Shown: piece by piece, positions 27,702-37,513 of the stretch
How the letters are laid out: each line of letters opens with the position of its first letter
Position numbering within the stretch: the first letter of the stretch is position 1
Assembly: GCA_026394655.1 (NCBI GenBank)
Contig: JAPKXU010000221.1
Span: 1 to 42,805, forward strand
Origin: Methanoregula sp.
GTDB lineage: Archaea; Halobacteriota; Methanomicrobia; Methanomicrobiales; Methanospirillaceae
Direction of reading: 5' to 3'
Length of the DNA stretch: 42,805 nucleotides
The notes under the pieces: generated by a model
The model's input: the letters and a program-made list of their open reading frames with translations, nothing else
What the model was told of the DNA's origin: nothing
The model's database searches: none
Translations under genes and position numbers: made by a program

Positions 27702-28349
27702 TCACCGGGCATTTCCCAGCCGTGCTCCCAGTTCAAATGCCCGCTTGCAGTCCTGCGGAAAAACCGTCCTGTGCCGCTCCTTCCTTTCTTCAGGATCGAA
27801 ATAGCTGAACACCACTTTCGAATAGTCCTCGAACTGGAGCGTCTCGAAGGAGAAGAGGGATTCCGCGTGCCCGAACGTACGACCGAGCACTTGTTCGTTT
27901 AAACCGGTGTGCACGGGATACTGGAAATCCTTCATCTGCTGTTCGGACACGTTCATCGTATAGACAAACGCAGTCCGGATCTTCTTTTTGTAAAGGGAAC
28001 CCGGAGGATTGGTATAGGCAAGATACGGGAACATCAGCCGCTCCATAAAGCACCGCATCATACCGGTCACGGTGCCAAAATAGAGGGGAGATCCGAGGAT
28101 GAGCGCATCGGTATCCGGTATCTTTTCAAGAACGGGAGTCAACCCGTCCTGAACGGCGCATTTCCCGTAGCTCTTCCCGCCTTTTTGTTTGCAGGCAAAG
28201 CAGCTGGTGCAGCCGGTATACGTGAGATCGTAGAGATGGACCAGTTCCGTCTCCGCTCCCGTAGAAGCTGCACCGTCAAGGGCGTTCTGGAGCAGGGTCG
28301 CGGTATTCCATTTCTTTCGGGGACTTCCGTTGATTGCAAGGACTTTCAT
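27702..28349 (-). CDS. NADPH-dependent FMN reductase / iron-sulfur flavoprotein family
   Basis: MKVLAINGSPRKKWNTATLLQNALDGA, YTGCTSCFACKQKGGKSYGKCAVQDGL, ADALILGSPLYFGTVTGMM-type flavodoxin motifs. Confidence 0.9.
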   Translation of the reverse strand: MKVLAINGSPRKKWNTATLLQNALDGAASTGAETELVHLYDLTYTGCTSCFACKQKGGKSYGKCAVQDGLTPVLEKIPDTDALILGSPLYFGTVTGMMRCFMERLMFPYLAYTNPPGSLYKKKIRTAFVYTMNVSEQQMKDFQYPVHTGLNEQVLGRTFGHAESLFSFETLQFEDYSKVVFSYFDPEERKERHRTVFPQDCKRAFELGARLGNAR

Positions 28350-28386
28350 GGTTGCGTTCCTTATTTGTTTTATCAGGTGATCTGGT

Positions 28387-29283
28387 TTACTGCCACGTCA
28401 CCACAAGTGGTTTCCGGCGGGGGATCCCGTAGACCTTGTACTGTGGGTGACCGAACATCATCACATAGGCGCATTTCCGTCCCGCCGGCAGGTTGAGTTC
28501 TTTTTGGAGCGGTTCATAGAACATGGCTGCCGCTGCGACAAAGCCAGCCCAGCAGGTACCAATGCCAAACGCCGGTGCAGCGACATCGACATGGGTGAGG
28601 GCGATAATGGCGTCAACGGATGCCATCTGGTTATCTTCCGGAATATGGGCGAAGACCAGGTGCGGGGCATCCCGGCAGATGACATCGTATCCCTGCTCCC
28701 ACGCCGAGATAAACATCGGCACGTAGCCGCTCATGGGGTGGGCGGTATTCAGCAGGGTCTTCATCCATTCGACAGTGAGCCCGGCAATCTTTTTTACCTT
28801 CTTTGGATCATGGACAACCAGCCATTGCACCGGCTGCCCGTTGCTTCCCGAGGCTGCGTACCGGGCAATATCGAGGATTTCGAGGATTTTCTCCTTTGGC
28901 ACATGATCTTTTGTGAAATGCCGCACGGACCGGCGCTTCTTTAAGTAGAAGGTCATGTCTTCTGCTGAGACCGTGCCGGCACCGGCAGGCAGGGACACCT
29001 TCTCATCCGGGCGGACGTTTAAGAGAAGCGCCTGCATCGGGCAGGACGCCTCGCAGTGCCCGCACTGGATACACATGCCGGCTTTTGCATCCACAACCGT
29101 GGGAAGGGTATTCTCATTGGCGGGTTCGACAATCGCCATCGGGCAGATAATAGAGCAGATCCCGCACCGGGTGCAGAGATCCTGGTCAACAAGTATGGTT
29201 GCAGCCATTTCCATCTTTTCCGGGTACTTTTTTGTAACTGCTGCATCAGATTCTTTTCGGCACTCCATGTAATCCCGGCTCAC
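28387..29283 (-). CDS. Nitroreductase family protein with N-terminal 2x[4Fe-4S] ferredoxin domain
   Basis: CTRCGICSIICPMAIVEP, CIQCGHCEASCPMQAL, then KKRRSVRHFTKDHVPKEKILEILDIARYAASGSNGQPVQW. Confidence 0.9.
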   Translation of the reverse strand: MSRDYMECRKESDAAVTKKYPEKMEMAATILVDQDLCTRCGICSIICPMAIVEPANENTLPTVVDAKAGMCIQCGHCEASCPMQALLLNVRPDEKVSLPAGAGTVSAEDMTFYLKKRRSVRHFTKDHVPKEKILEILDIARYAASGSNGQPVQWLVVHDPKKVKKIAGLTVEWMKTLLNTAHPMSGYVPMFISAWEQGYDVICRDAPHLVFAHIPEDNQMASVDAIIALTHVDVAAPAFGIGTCWAGFVAAAAMFYEPLQKELNLPAGRKCAYVMMFGHPQYKVYGIPRRKPLVVTWQ

Positions 29284-29657
29284 TTCCCCGGTGTCCAGTA
29301 CCGGCTGGCAGGTATGGTCTGGAGGAGCGGATCGATCTCCGCAAAGTATGGCTTCCCGTTTTTATCCCCCTGCCGTCAGCATACACTCCTGCAATCTCGC
29401 CGATACAGAGCGTGTTTGTCAGCAACGGGAGGTGGTTATGTACCGGTCCGGTGGAAATTTCACCGGAAAAAATTCGGAAAAATTTGAAAATCCAAAAAAA
29501 ATTCTGACTGCTGTGGTATTAGCGATCGAATGTGCAGAAAATAAATTCGGGATCGGAACTACAACCAAAATTTTTGATAAGATCCCACGCTTGTTACAAG
29601 AGTGGTCTTCTAACGACAATGAACAAATTTTATTGGTTGCCAGATCCTCTCAATAGT

Positions 29658-30467
29658 ATGCAACCATCAACCATCACCCGGTGGACCCGGATCGTCCTCA
29701 TGTTTGTCATCCTCATCGGGCTTTTGTGTCTTCCCGTCATTGGCGCTCCAATCTCTTTAGGAATTTCCACAGGACCCCCGGAGAGCAGCCAGTTGAGTGC
29801 CGCGGCGTATGAAAAGCAGGGCATGGCACAGATGGATCATCGAGACTGGAATGGTCTTATCACCACTACGAACGAGGGGCTTTTATTGTATCCCCAGGAT
29901 GCCGTACTGTATGGTCTCAGGGGATATGCACTCCGGAAAGTGGGCAATTTTGCCGGTTCTGTTGATAATGTCACCCATGCCATCGCCCTTGATCCAAAAC
30001 CGGTCCAGTATGCAAACCGCGGGTTCGGATACCTTGCACTGGGGGACAATATTGACGCCATAAACGATGCGAATACTGCAATAGCCCTCAATAAATCCTA
30101 CACTCCTTCGTATGGGGTAAAAGCGATCGCCCTGATCAATACGGGCAACCTGACCGGCGCAGAGCAGACGATTGATTCAGTCATACCGCTTGATCCGGCA
30201 AATCCATTTTTCTGGCAGTTGAAAGGAAGAGTCCTTGCCGGATCAGGGAATTGCACCGGTGCCGCCGAAACATTCCGCTACTCAATACAGATCGATCCTG
30301 ATTATAATCTTCCATGGCCGGGGTTTGGAAACGCCACGACCGATCTGCAGAAAGCAGAAACCCAATGCGCAGCTCCTGTTAAAACACCGGTTCCGACACA
30401 GGCTTCAGTCCCGGCAGTTTTAGCCGGTGCGGCACTTGTTCTTGCGGTCCTTGCCCGTGAACGGTGA
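29658..30467 (+). CDS. Secreted/membrane TPR-repeat protein with C-terminal TM tail
   Basis: N-terminal TM RIVLMFVILIGLLCLPVIGAP; TPR-like DAVLYGLRGYALRKVGNFAGSVDNVTHAIALDP; C-terminal VPAVLAGAALVLAVLARER. Confidence 0.78.
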   Translation: MQPSTITRWTRIVLMFVILIGLLCLPVIGAPISLGISTGPPESSQLSAAAYEKQGMAQMDHRDWNGLITTTNEGLLLYPQDAVLYGLRGYALRKVGNFAGSVDNVTHAIALDPKPVQYANRGFGYLALGDNIDAINDANTAIALNKSYTPSYGVKAIALINTGNLTGAEQTIDSVIPLDPANPFFWQLKGRVLAGSGNCTGAAETFRYSIQIDPDYNLPWPGFGNATTDLQKAETQCAAPVKTPVPTQASVPAVLAGAALVLAVLARER

Positions 30468-30481
30468 GAGCGGAGGTTGTC

Positions 30482-31168
30482 ATGACCTTCTCCCTTGGCA
30501 GCGTTGTTCCCTGGGGGCGATCGTTTCATGAATATCTCCTGTTTTTCGATCTTCGTGATGATGAGTTGCATAAACGTGTTCTCGGGTGTGCAGACGGTCC
30601 TGCCGGGTTTAACAGTGAACTGACAGCACGCGGGGGTTCGATCGTCTCCTGCGATCCGCTGTACCAGTATTCCGGTGAAGAGATCCGGTCCCGTATAGAT
30701 GTCTGTTACCCAACGATACATGAACAGGTAGCCACAAACCGCAATCTGTTTGTCTGGGATACGATTCACTCTCCGGAACAGTTGCGTGACTGGCGTTTTT
30801 CTGCGATGAATGTGTTTTTGGCGGACTATGAAAAGGGGAGGAGGGATGGGCGTTACTGTGCCGCCACGCTCCCTTACCTGCCGTTTGCCGCCGACAGTTT
30901 CGATCTTGCAATCTGCTCCCATCTGCTCTTCTATTATTCCGACATGCTCTCCCGGGATTGTCACGATGCTGCAATCCGGGAAATGCTGAGAATCGCCCCC
31001 GAGGTCCGCATTTTTCCGTTGGTAGATCTCAACGGGCGGGTGAGCAGGTACCGGGATGCTCTTATCACAACGCTTAAAAAAACCGGGTTTGAGGTGACCA
31101 TACGTGACGTCAGGTACGAGTTCATCCGAGGGGGCAACCAGATGATGACCATAACGCGGAAAACCTGA
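30482..31168 (+). CDS. Class I SAM-dependent methyltransferase-like protein
   Basis: VLGCADGPAGFNSELTARGGSIVSCDPLYQYS, LPYLPFAADSFDLAICSHLLFYYSD. Confidence 0.75.
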   Translation: MTFSLGSVVPWGRSFHEYLLFFDLRDDELHKRVLGCADGPAGFNSELTARGGSIVSCDPLYQYSGEEIRSRIDVCYPTIHEQVATNRNLFVWDTIHSPEQLRDWRFSAMNVFLADYEKGRRDGRYCAATLPYLPFAADSFDLAICSHLLFYYSDMLSRDCHDAAIREMLRIAPEVRIFPLVDLNGRVSRYRDALITTLKKTGFEVTIRDVRYEFIRGGNQMMTITRKT

Positions 31169-31379
31169 AGTTATCCTGATGTGATCTTCCGGTTGAAACC
31201 TGCTCATAAATAAAATCCGGGAGATGCCGGCGCCGTCGTGCTGAACGGGATGCGAACACGGGCAACTAAACGCCCCGTCAATCCTTCCGCTTGAGCGCTG
31301 GATGCACGGTCATTACGTTTAAATAATCGTGCTCATATGGGTATTTGTGGTTCCCATTACGGTACCTTGGGAAAAAACA

Positions 31380-32096
31380 ATGGCAAATGAACCGATGAAG
31401 ATCGCAATAGATTACAAGGAGTCGTCAGAGATCTTAAAGAAATATCTTGGCATGAACGGGTCGCCGGTCGCGTTCAGGTTCGCGGCGACAAAAGATGACA
31501 TCCCGGCTAGTATGGAAGAGCTCGACAAGACCATTCGGCACTGCATGATGGTGACTCTCGCACGAAAGGAGGGCAAAATCTTTTACGCGACCGTGGGAAA
31601 ACACGAGTGTAACGGCGGCGCATGGGCGCTTGGACTTAAGGAGCAGACCCAGACGTTAAAGACCGGTGAATTCTATTTCAAGCTGGGAAAATTCGCGAGC
31701 GCAGCGGCGTGCAAGCGGACGATCGATAACGTCTCGCACTTAAACCTGCTCGAGACCTACGCGACGATGTATGCCCCGCTGGAGAAGACCCCCTTCACCC
31801 CGCAGGTGATAATCATCATTGCAAACCCGAGGGGGATGCTGAAGATCGCCCAGAGCACGCTGTTCCGCCTCGGAGGCAGGATCTATTCGGAGTTCTCCGG
31901 GATCCAGTCCCTGTGCTCGGATGCCACCGCCCAGACCTACCTGACCGGCAGACCCAACTTCTCGCTGGGGTGCGACGGGTCGCGGAAGTTTTCCGGGATC
32001 GAAGACGGCGAGATGGTAATGGGGTTGCCCGCCGAGATGTTGCCTGAGATCACCGCAGCGCTCAAAGTCGTTGCCGCTGCACCCGGTTCAAAATAA
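31380..32096 (+). CDS. DUF169 domain protein
   Basis: KYLGMNGSPVAFRFA...CMMVTLARKEGKIFYATVGKHECNGGAWALGL...RIYSEFSGIQSLCSDATAQTYLTGRPNFSLGCDGSRKF. Confidence 0.82.
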   Translation: MANEPMKIAIDYKESSEILKKYLGMNGSPVAFRFAATKDDIPASMEELDKTIRHCMMVTLARKEGKIFYATVGKHECNGGAWALGLKEQTQTLKTGEFYFKLGKFASAAACKRTIDNVSHLNLLETYATMYAPLEKTPFTPQVIIIIANPRGMLKIAQSTLFRLGGRIYSEFSGIQSLCSDATAQTYLTGRPNFSLGCDGSRKFSGIEDGEMVMGLPAEMLPEITAALKVVAAAPGSK

Positions 32097-32287
32097 ACCC
32101 GTAGTCGGGTATTGGGGTGCGGTGAATGGCGATACCGGATCTTCTGGTTCATGAGGGCTGCCGGGAGATTCACACCACCGGAGATACGTGTTCCTGATCA
32201 GGAGAGACATATCTTCCTGCCCCGTCACGAGTATCCTTTTATCCCACCGACTCACAGTTCAGCACATACTCATATGGAGAGAGGCGC

Positions 32288-32626
32288 ATGAAGATCACCA
32301 ATGTCAGTACGGTTGTGTCGGGTCCAAATCCGCACCATGTAGACGCCCGCAAGGTTTACGAATCCCCGCATGCGGTGGCAGTTGTCATCACTCTCGCACC
32401 CGGCGAAGCATTAAAAAAACATATCACTCCGGTCGATGTCTTCTTCTACGTGCTGGAAGGGACGGGAGTTGTTGAGATCGGGAACGAGAAGCAGACAGTA
32501 GGTAAGGATGTGCTGGTTGAAAGCCCGGCGCGGATCCCGCACAAGTGGACAAATGAGAGCGATGCAGTCTTCCGGGTGCTCGTCGTGAAAGTGCCAAAGC
32601 CGACCGAAGAGACGAAACTGCTCTGA
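32288..32626 (+). CDS. Cupin domain protein
   Basis: VVITLAPGEALKKHITPVDVFFYVLEGTGVVEIGNEKQTVGKDVLVESPARIPHKWTNES. Confidence 0.88.
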   Translation: MKITNVSTVVSGPNPHHVDARKVYESPHAVAVVITLAPGEALKKHITPVDVFFYVLEGTGVVEIGNEKQTVGKDVLVESPARIPHKWTNESDAVFRVLVVKVPKPTEETKLL

Positions 32627-32827
32627 ACCAGGGGACTCCCGGGTTCCTAAACTCCCATCAATACTTTATAGACCACAAATTCCGCCTACTTGATCAATCC
32701 CCATCATTTACTAAAACAATGCCGAAATCGGATTTTAGCGGATCAAAATGGGATTTGTAAAAACAGATCACCGGATATACAGGATATCACTTCAGTTTAT
32801 GCTTCTTATTGGAGATAATCTGCACAT

Positions 32828-33219
32828 TCATCCGATCTGCTCTTCTGCCCAGCGGAGGATTATGTGCGCCAGTATGATTGCTTTATCGTATTCGTCCTTT
32901 GTTACGGGTTTGTCAAATCCCGGGTACCGGGTATCTGATGCATAGGAGGTGAGAATGACTGCTCTCCAGAGTTCTCGGGACATGAGATGTCGTTTTGTTC
33001 GAGCACAGAGAGGAGAGCGTTGATGTCATGGGTGTAGGGGCATGGAATTTTACCGGCAACGAGAACCGCCTTGAGTGCTTTCTCTGCTGCCTGCTGAGCC
33101 TGGTAACCGAGATCTTCGTACAGAACATCCGGTGTTTTCTGGCGTGAGAGGGCAAGGGAACTTTTCGCCCGCTGGAGCCATTCATCCGGGTTATCCGGCG
33201 ACCGTTTTCTTCCTTTCAT
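32828..33219 (-). pseudogene. HEPN-domain protein, frameshifted
   Basis: DEWLQRAKSSLALSRQ...YEDLGYQAQQAAEKALKAVLVAGKIPCPYTHDINALLSVLEQNDISCPE then, in the -1 frame, ELWRAVILTSYASDTRYPGFDKPVTKDEYDKAIILAHIILRWAEEQIG*. Confidence 0.8.
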
Positions 33220-33538
33220 ACACCACTTTCCCTTCCCGCATTGCAGGATACACGACGCTGAACGGTGAATTCCTGTACTCTTCTACCTGTTCAGGGGTGA
33301 CAACAACCAGATCAATTGCCTGTGCGATGCCCCGCATCCGCAGGTAGATCGCTCCTGCGACTTTTCGTGAGTTGTACCTGCCGGCTTTTACGACCAGAAA
33401 GTCCAGATCGCTATGCGGGCTTGCTGTGCTGCGTGCAGCAGAGCCGAAGAGGATGACCTGTTTCGGGCGGGCAACTTCGACAATCCGGCGAATGATCTCA
33501 TCCATATCATGCTTCATTTTGGTTTCTGCGCTTTTCAT
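33191..33538 (-). CDS. MNT-type nucleotidyltransferase (partner of HEPN)
   Basis: RPKQVILFGSAARSTASPHSDLDFLVVKAG: GSxAR...SDxD minimal nucleotidyltransferase motif; overlaps the HEPN start. Confidence 0.88.
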   Translation of the reverse strand: MKSAETKMKHDMDEIIRRIVEVARPKQVILFGSAARSTASPHSDLDFLVVKAGRYNSRKVAGAIYLRMRGIAQAIDLVVVTPEQVEEYRNSPFSVVYPAMREGKVVYERKKTVAG

Positions 33539-33711
33539 TCGCCCGGCTCCATAATTTTATGCTTTTTTATGCCCTGATCATCAACAATCTTGACTGCTAT
33601 CCTCTTATAGGTTCCCGGTTGGATGGGCAACTGTGTCGTGCCATGATAGTCTTCGATGACTTCTTCATCGATCTCGGCGTTGGGCTTGCCGTGGAAGAAA
33701 TAAGAACACAT
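33535..33711 (-). CDS. Short ORF overlapping the MNT start; resembles the C-terminal tail of DNA methylase/helicase-type proteins
   Basis: MCSYFFHGKPNAEIDEEVIEDYHGTTQLPIQPGTYKRIAVKIVDDQGIKKHKIMEPGE*; ATGA overlap with the MNT gene. Confidence 0.45.
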   Translation of the reverse strand: MCSYFFHGKPNAEIDEEVIEDYHGTTQLPIQPGTYKRIAVKIVDDQGIKKHKIMEPGE

Positions 33712-33739
33712 ATACTGTACCGAAGGATACGTTAGTGTA

Positions 33740-34897
33740 ATGAAGAACGCCTTTCACGTGATGCTCATCCCGACGCTGGGCTGTCCCGCACGGTGCAGCT
33801 ACTGCTGGAGTTCCGAGGAAGGGTCTCCTGTCATGAAGATCGAGACCATCCGGGAAGTAGTCGAGTGGCTGAAACATTTCCGCAAAGACCAGGTCACCAT
33901 TACCTTCCACGGCGGCGAACCGCTCCTTGCTGGCGTAGACTTTTACCGCCAGGCGTTGCCGATGATTGCGGAGGGGCTGCGCGAGTTAACCCCGGAGTTT
34001 GCATTGCAGAGCAACCTCTGGAAACTTACGCCGGAACTTGCCGATGTGCTGGCACAGTACAATGTCCCTGTAGGTTCCAGCATCGATGGTCCGCAGGAGA
34101 TCTGCGACTCGCAACGGGGAGCCGGGTATTTCGCAAAGACGATGCAGGGCTACGAGATCGCGAAGGCTCATGGCGTTTCCGTGCGGTTCATCTGCACGTT
34201 CACTTCCCGTTCGGTCAAATCAAAGGAGGAGATCTTCCAATTTTTCTTACAAAACCGGTTCACGCTCAAACTCCACCCGGCACTCCCGTCGCTGCGGAAC
34301 AGCAACCCGGACCAGTGGGCACTTCCCCCGCCAGAGTACGGGGAACTGCTTGTCTACCTGCTCGATCAGGCTCTGGAGCATGCAAGCGAGATCGACATCA
34401 TGAACATCAACGACCTCGTCCGGTGCGTCTTCACCCGCCGGGGGAATGTCTGCACGTTCGCGAACTGCATGGGGAACACGTTCGCGGTGGGACCAGACGG
34501 GCTCATCTATCCCTGCTACCGGTTCGTCGGTATGCCGGAGTACGTGATGGGCAGCGTGTCTGATCGCCCAAGCCTCGAAACGCTCATGAACTCTGACGCC
34601 GGGAAGCTGATGCTGCAATATAAGGAATATGTCGATACTGCCTGTGGCACATGCCGTCACATCAAATACTGCCGGGGCGGGTGCCCCTACAACGCGATTG
34701 CGCCGACTGCCGGAAAGATTGAGGGCGTTGATCCTCACTGCGTTGCGTACAAGCGGATATTCGACGAGATCTCTGACCGTATTAACACGGAGATCTTCGG
34801 GGGTCCCGGTTTCGAGATGACGGGCTTTGGCACACCTCAGGCAAAAGGCAGTAAACCGAAAATCATGACCCTGATGCACAAGATTGTGACCCGGTAG
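33740..34897 (+). CDS. Radical SAM/SPASM peptide-modifying-type enzyme (Mhun_1560-like)
   Basis: LIPTLGCPARCSYCWSSEEG (CxxxCxxC), FHGGEPLLAG, C-terminal CGTCRHIKYCRGGCPYNA SPASM. Confidence 0.88.
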   Translation: MKNAFHVMLIPTLGCPARCSYCWSSEEGSPVMKIETIREVVEWLKHFRKDQVTITFHGGEPLLAGVDFYRQALPMIAEGLRELTPEFALQSNLWKLTPELADVLAQYNVPVGSSIDGPQEICDSQRGAGYFAKTMQGYEIAKAHGVSVRFICTFTSRSVKSKEEIFQFFLQNRFTLKLHPALPSLRNSNPDQWALPPPEYGELLVYLLDQALEHASEIDIMNINDLVRCVFTRRGNVCTFANCMGNTFAVGPDGLIYPCYRFVGMPEYVMGSVSDRPSLETLMNSDAGKLMLQYKEYVDTACGTCRHIKYCRGGCPYNAIAPTAGKIEGVDPHCVAYKRIFDEISDRINTEIFGGPGFEMTGFGTPQAKGSKPKIMTLMHKIVTR

Positions 34898-35032
34898 CTC
34901 AGGATCTATCCGGTTTTATCTTCACAGCAGGGTACTTGCCGGCTCTGCAACATAACCACTTTTTTGCATCAGTATAACCGGGTGAAACACGTGTCCCCCA
35001 CCACAGTCATTTACCTCCCGCCAGTATCGCGA

Positions 35033-35686
35033 TTACTCAGGCTTCTTCGGATAATGAGCGTTCCTGAACGTAATGAGCTGCTCGCAGAACTCTCCGAGAT
35101 ACTCATTCATCGATAGGCTCCCTTCCTCAAAGACGCAGTCTTCTTCTTCGATGATCTTGTTGATCATGTCACGGGTGGGGAGGAGGATGTCGATAGGAAC
35201 CCCGGCTTCTTTTGATCCACGGATAAGTGCTTCACGGAATACGCCAAGGCAGTACCCAATCCGGTATTTGTAGACATGACGGGTCTTATCAAGGTACCCT
35301 GCCACCCGCCCGGTCTCGATGCGGAGGAAATCATCCTTGACCTTGTCGTCTTTGCACTTCCCCAGCATGTACTTGTAATGCGCAAAAGGGTACATCTCCT
35401 CGAGCTCTGCCGGGACGATCCCGCACGTCCCGAAGATGACGATGTGGTACTGTGTCGGGTCGAAGACCTGCGAGATGATCATCCGGATCAGCTGGTGGCT
35501 GGGGCTTGTGCTGTAGGGTTTCCTCACGGCGCAGGGCATGAAGATCGCAATATCCTTTGGTGCGACCTTGTACTCATCGATAATATACCGGTACGACTGC
35601 TCAAACTCCGGTAAATAAAACGGGGGATCCGTTAAAAACGGTGCCTTGCCGTTTCCCGGTGCCCTCTCGTCTTTCTGGTCACCCAT
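35033..35686 (-). CDS. DUF5591 / archaeosine-synthase-like (ArcS) domain protein
   Basis: IAIFMPCAVRKPYSTSPSHQLIRMIISQVFDPTQYHIVIFGTCGIVPAELEEMYPFAHYKYML. Confidence 0.75.
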   Translation of the reverse strand: MGDQKDERAPGNGKAPFLTDPPFYLPEFEQSYRYIIDEYKVAPKDIAIFMPCAVRKPYSTSPSHQLIRMIISQVFDPTQYHIVIFGTCGIVPAELEEMYPFAHYKYMLGKCKDDKVKDDFLRIETGRVAGYLDKTRHVYKYRIGYCLGVFREALIRGSKEAGVPIDILLPTRDMINKIIEEEDCVFEEGSLSMNEYLGEFCEQLITFRNAHYPKKPE

Positions 35687-35916
35687 GGTCAGTCCATATC
35701 AGCTCTCCCCCGTACTAAAAGAATCAACCGTTCCCCCCGGTTAGTGCCGTCAATCGCCGGGTTCTGTTTGGCACCACAATTTCCCCTTGATCTTTTTAGG
35801 AATGCCGGAGCACTGGTGCCGGGCGCTTATAGCGGTTGGTCACACCCGACATTGCACCTGGCCGAAAGCACAAACAAAAAATAACCCTTTTATATCCTGC
35901 ACGAGACGGTACGTCC

Positions 35917-37344
35917 ATGAGATCCAGCGATCTGATCCTTATTGCACTCGTGGTTGTCGGGTGCGTTCTCTTTGCCGGCTGCACACAACAGTCTCCGGCA
36001 GCCGGCAGCATGGGCACTTCCCTGCCGGCACCATCGGTTTCAACCGGGCAGGCACTGTCGGGAAACCTCACGACAACCGATCTGGATGCATTTGTCAGCC
36101 GGGCTGTGGCATATGCCCGCGAGAACGGCAGGGACAAAGCGATTGCTGTATTTAATGACCCAAACGGACAGTTCTGCACAAACGGTCTGTATATCTTTGC
36201 CGAGGCATATGACGGGACTGCACTCGCTGAGCCATACGAGCACAACATCGTCGGGACGAACATCCGCTCCCTCACCGACAACTACGGAGTCCCGCTCGTA
36301 AAAAACCTTGGCGAGACTGACCGCTATGGCATAGGATACGTCAGCTACGATTACCGGAACCCGGCACGCAACGGGACGGTCGAACCGAAGCTCTCGGTTG
36401 TTGCCGATGTTGATGGCACGTATTATGTCGGTGCCGGGATGTACTCGAGTGCCGGCGCGGTGTATCCATCCGTATTGCTTCCCCCGCAAGAGAAAGTGCA
36501 AAACCGTGATGACCTCGTCGCATACGTGAAGGATGCCGTTGCCTATGCACAGAAAAACGGTAAGGACAAAGCGATCGCCGCATTCAATGACCCGAACGGG
36601 CAGTTCTCGCAGGGCAAGCCCGCCATTATGGCATTCGATTACAACGGCACTGCGGTCGTCGGTCCGCCATACTCCCGCGAACTCGCAGCATACCACATCA
36701 ACCTGATCAACTACCATGACCCTGACGGAGTTGCAACGATCCGCGAAATGCGGGACCTCGCACGGGATAGGGGTGGAATATCCTACACAGTGGCGAAGGT
36801 TTCAACAGGTGACAGGGATATCTACGTGCCAAAGATCGATTATGCTGAACCGGTGGACGGATCATGGTGGCTCTTTGCCGGGATCTATGCCCCGGATTAT
36901 ATCCAGCTCGGCATCGGCAACCTGTCGGGTATAATGGTCCGGAACCACTCACGGGCAGATCTCTACGCTCTTGTGAACCGCTCGGTGACATTTGCACGGG
37001 CGAACGGGAGAGACCGAACTCTTGCTGAGATCAACAACCCCGCCGGGCAGTTCTCGAACGGCGATCTCTTTGTCTGGGCAGAGTCATTTAACGGCACGAT
37101 CCTTGCTGACCCGTACTGGAAGAGCGGGGTTGGGCAGAACTTTATGAACTACTCTGATCCCTTTGGACAGAAGACGACGGTTGTTGCGATCGACACCCTC
37201 AGAAACGGTACCGGGTTCACCCACGAGATGTTCCCGGACACTGCCATAAACAGCACCCGCTTCATCCCGAAACTGGTCTGTATGAAGGCGGTCGACGACC
37301 AGTGGTGGATTGGTAGCGGCATCTATGGTGTGGAGGTGGAGTGA
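35917..37344 (+). CDS. Lipoprotein with three tandem Cache-type sensor domains
   Basis: Lipobox VVGCVLFAGCTQQ; three repeats of AVAYARENGRDKAIAVFNDPNGQF / AVAYAQKNGKDKAIAAFNDPNGQF / SVTFARANGRDRTLAEINNPAGQF. Confidence 0.85.
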   Translation: MRSSDLILIALVVVGCVLFAGCTQQSPAAGSMGTSLPAPSVSTGQALSGNLTTTDLDAFVSRAVAYARENGRDKAIAVFNDPNGQFCTNGLYIFAEAYDGTALAEPYEHNIVGTNIRSLTDNYGVPLVKNLGETDRYGIGYVSYDYRNPARNGTVEPKLSVVADVDGTYYVGAGMYSSAGAVYPSVLLPPQEKVQNRDDLVAYVKDAVAYAQKNGKDKAIAAFNDPNGQFSQGKPAIMAFDYNGTAVVGPPYSRELAAYHINLINYHDPDGVATIREMRDLARDRGGISYTVAKVSTGDRDIYVPKIDYAEPVDGSWWLFAGIYAPDYIQLGIGNLSGIMVRNHSRADLYALVNRSVTFARANGRDRTLAEINNPAGQFSNGDLFVWAESFNGTILADPYWKSGVGQNFMNYSDPFGQKTTVVAIDTLRNGTGFTHEMFPDTAINSTRFIPKLVCMKAVDDQWWIGSGIYGVEVE

Positions 37345-37513
37345 GGAGCCCTCGTTCTCCACCAATCCCCCTTTTCGTTTTAATAAGTGTGCAATCTTTT
37401 CTTCACGAGTCCACTCTATCGGAAGTATCGGCAACAATACCCGACACATACACGGCAATCTTGTTGTTACGCAGCACTGCACCCGGTTACGGGGCAGCAG
37501 GGAAAAAGAGAGA

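Noticed and set aside
30302-31207. 301-aa minus-strand ORF
   Set aside because: Antisense to the methyltransferase-like and TPR genes; no domain-like sequence.
33793-34563. 256-aa plus-strand ORF
   Set aside because: Alternate frame of the radical SAM/SPASM gene; Arg/Cys-rich out-of-frame translation.
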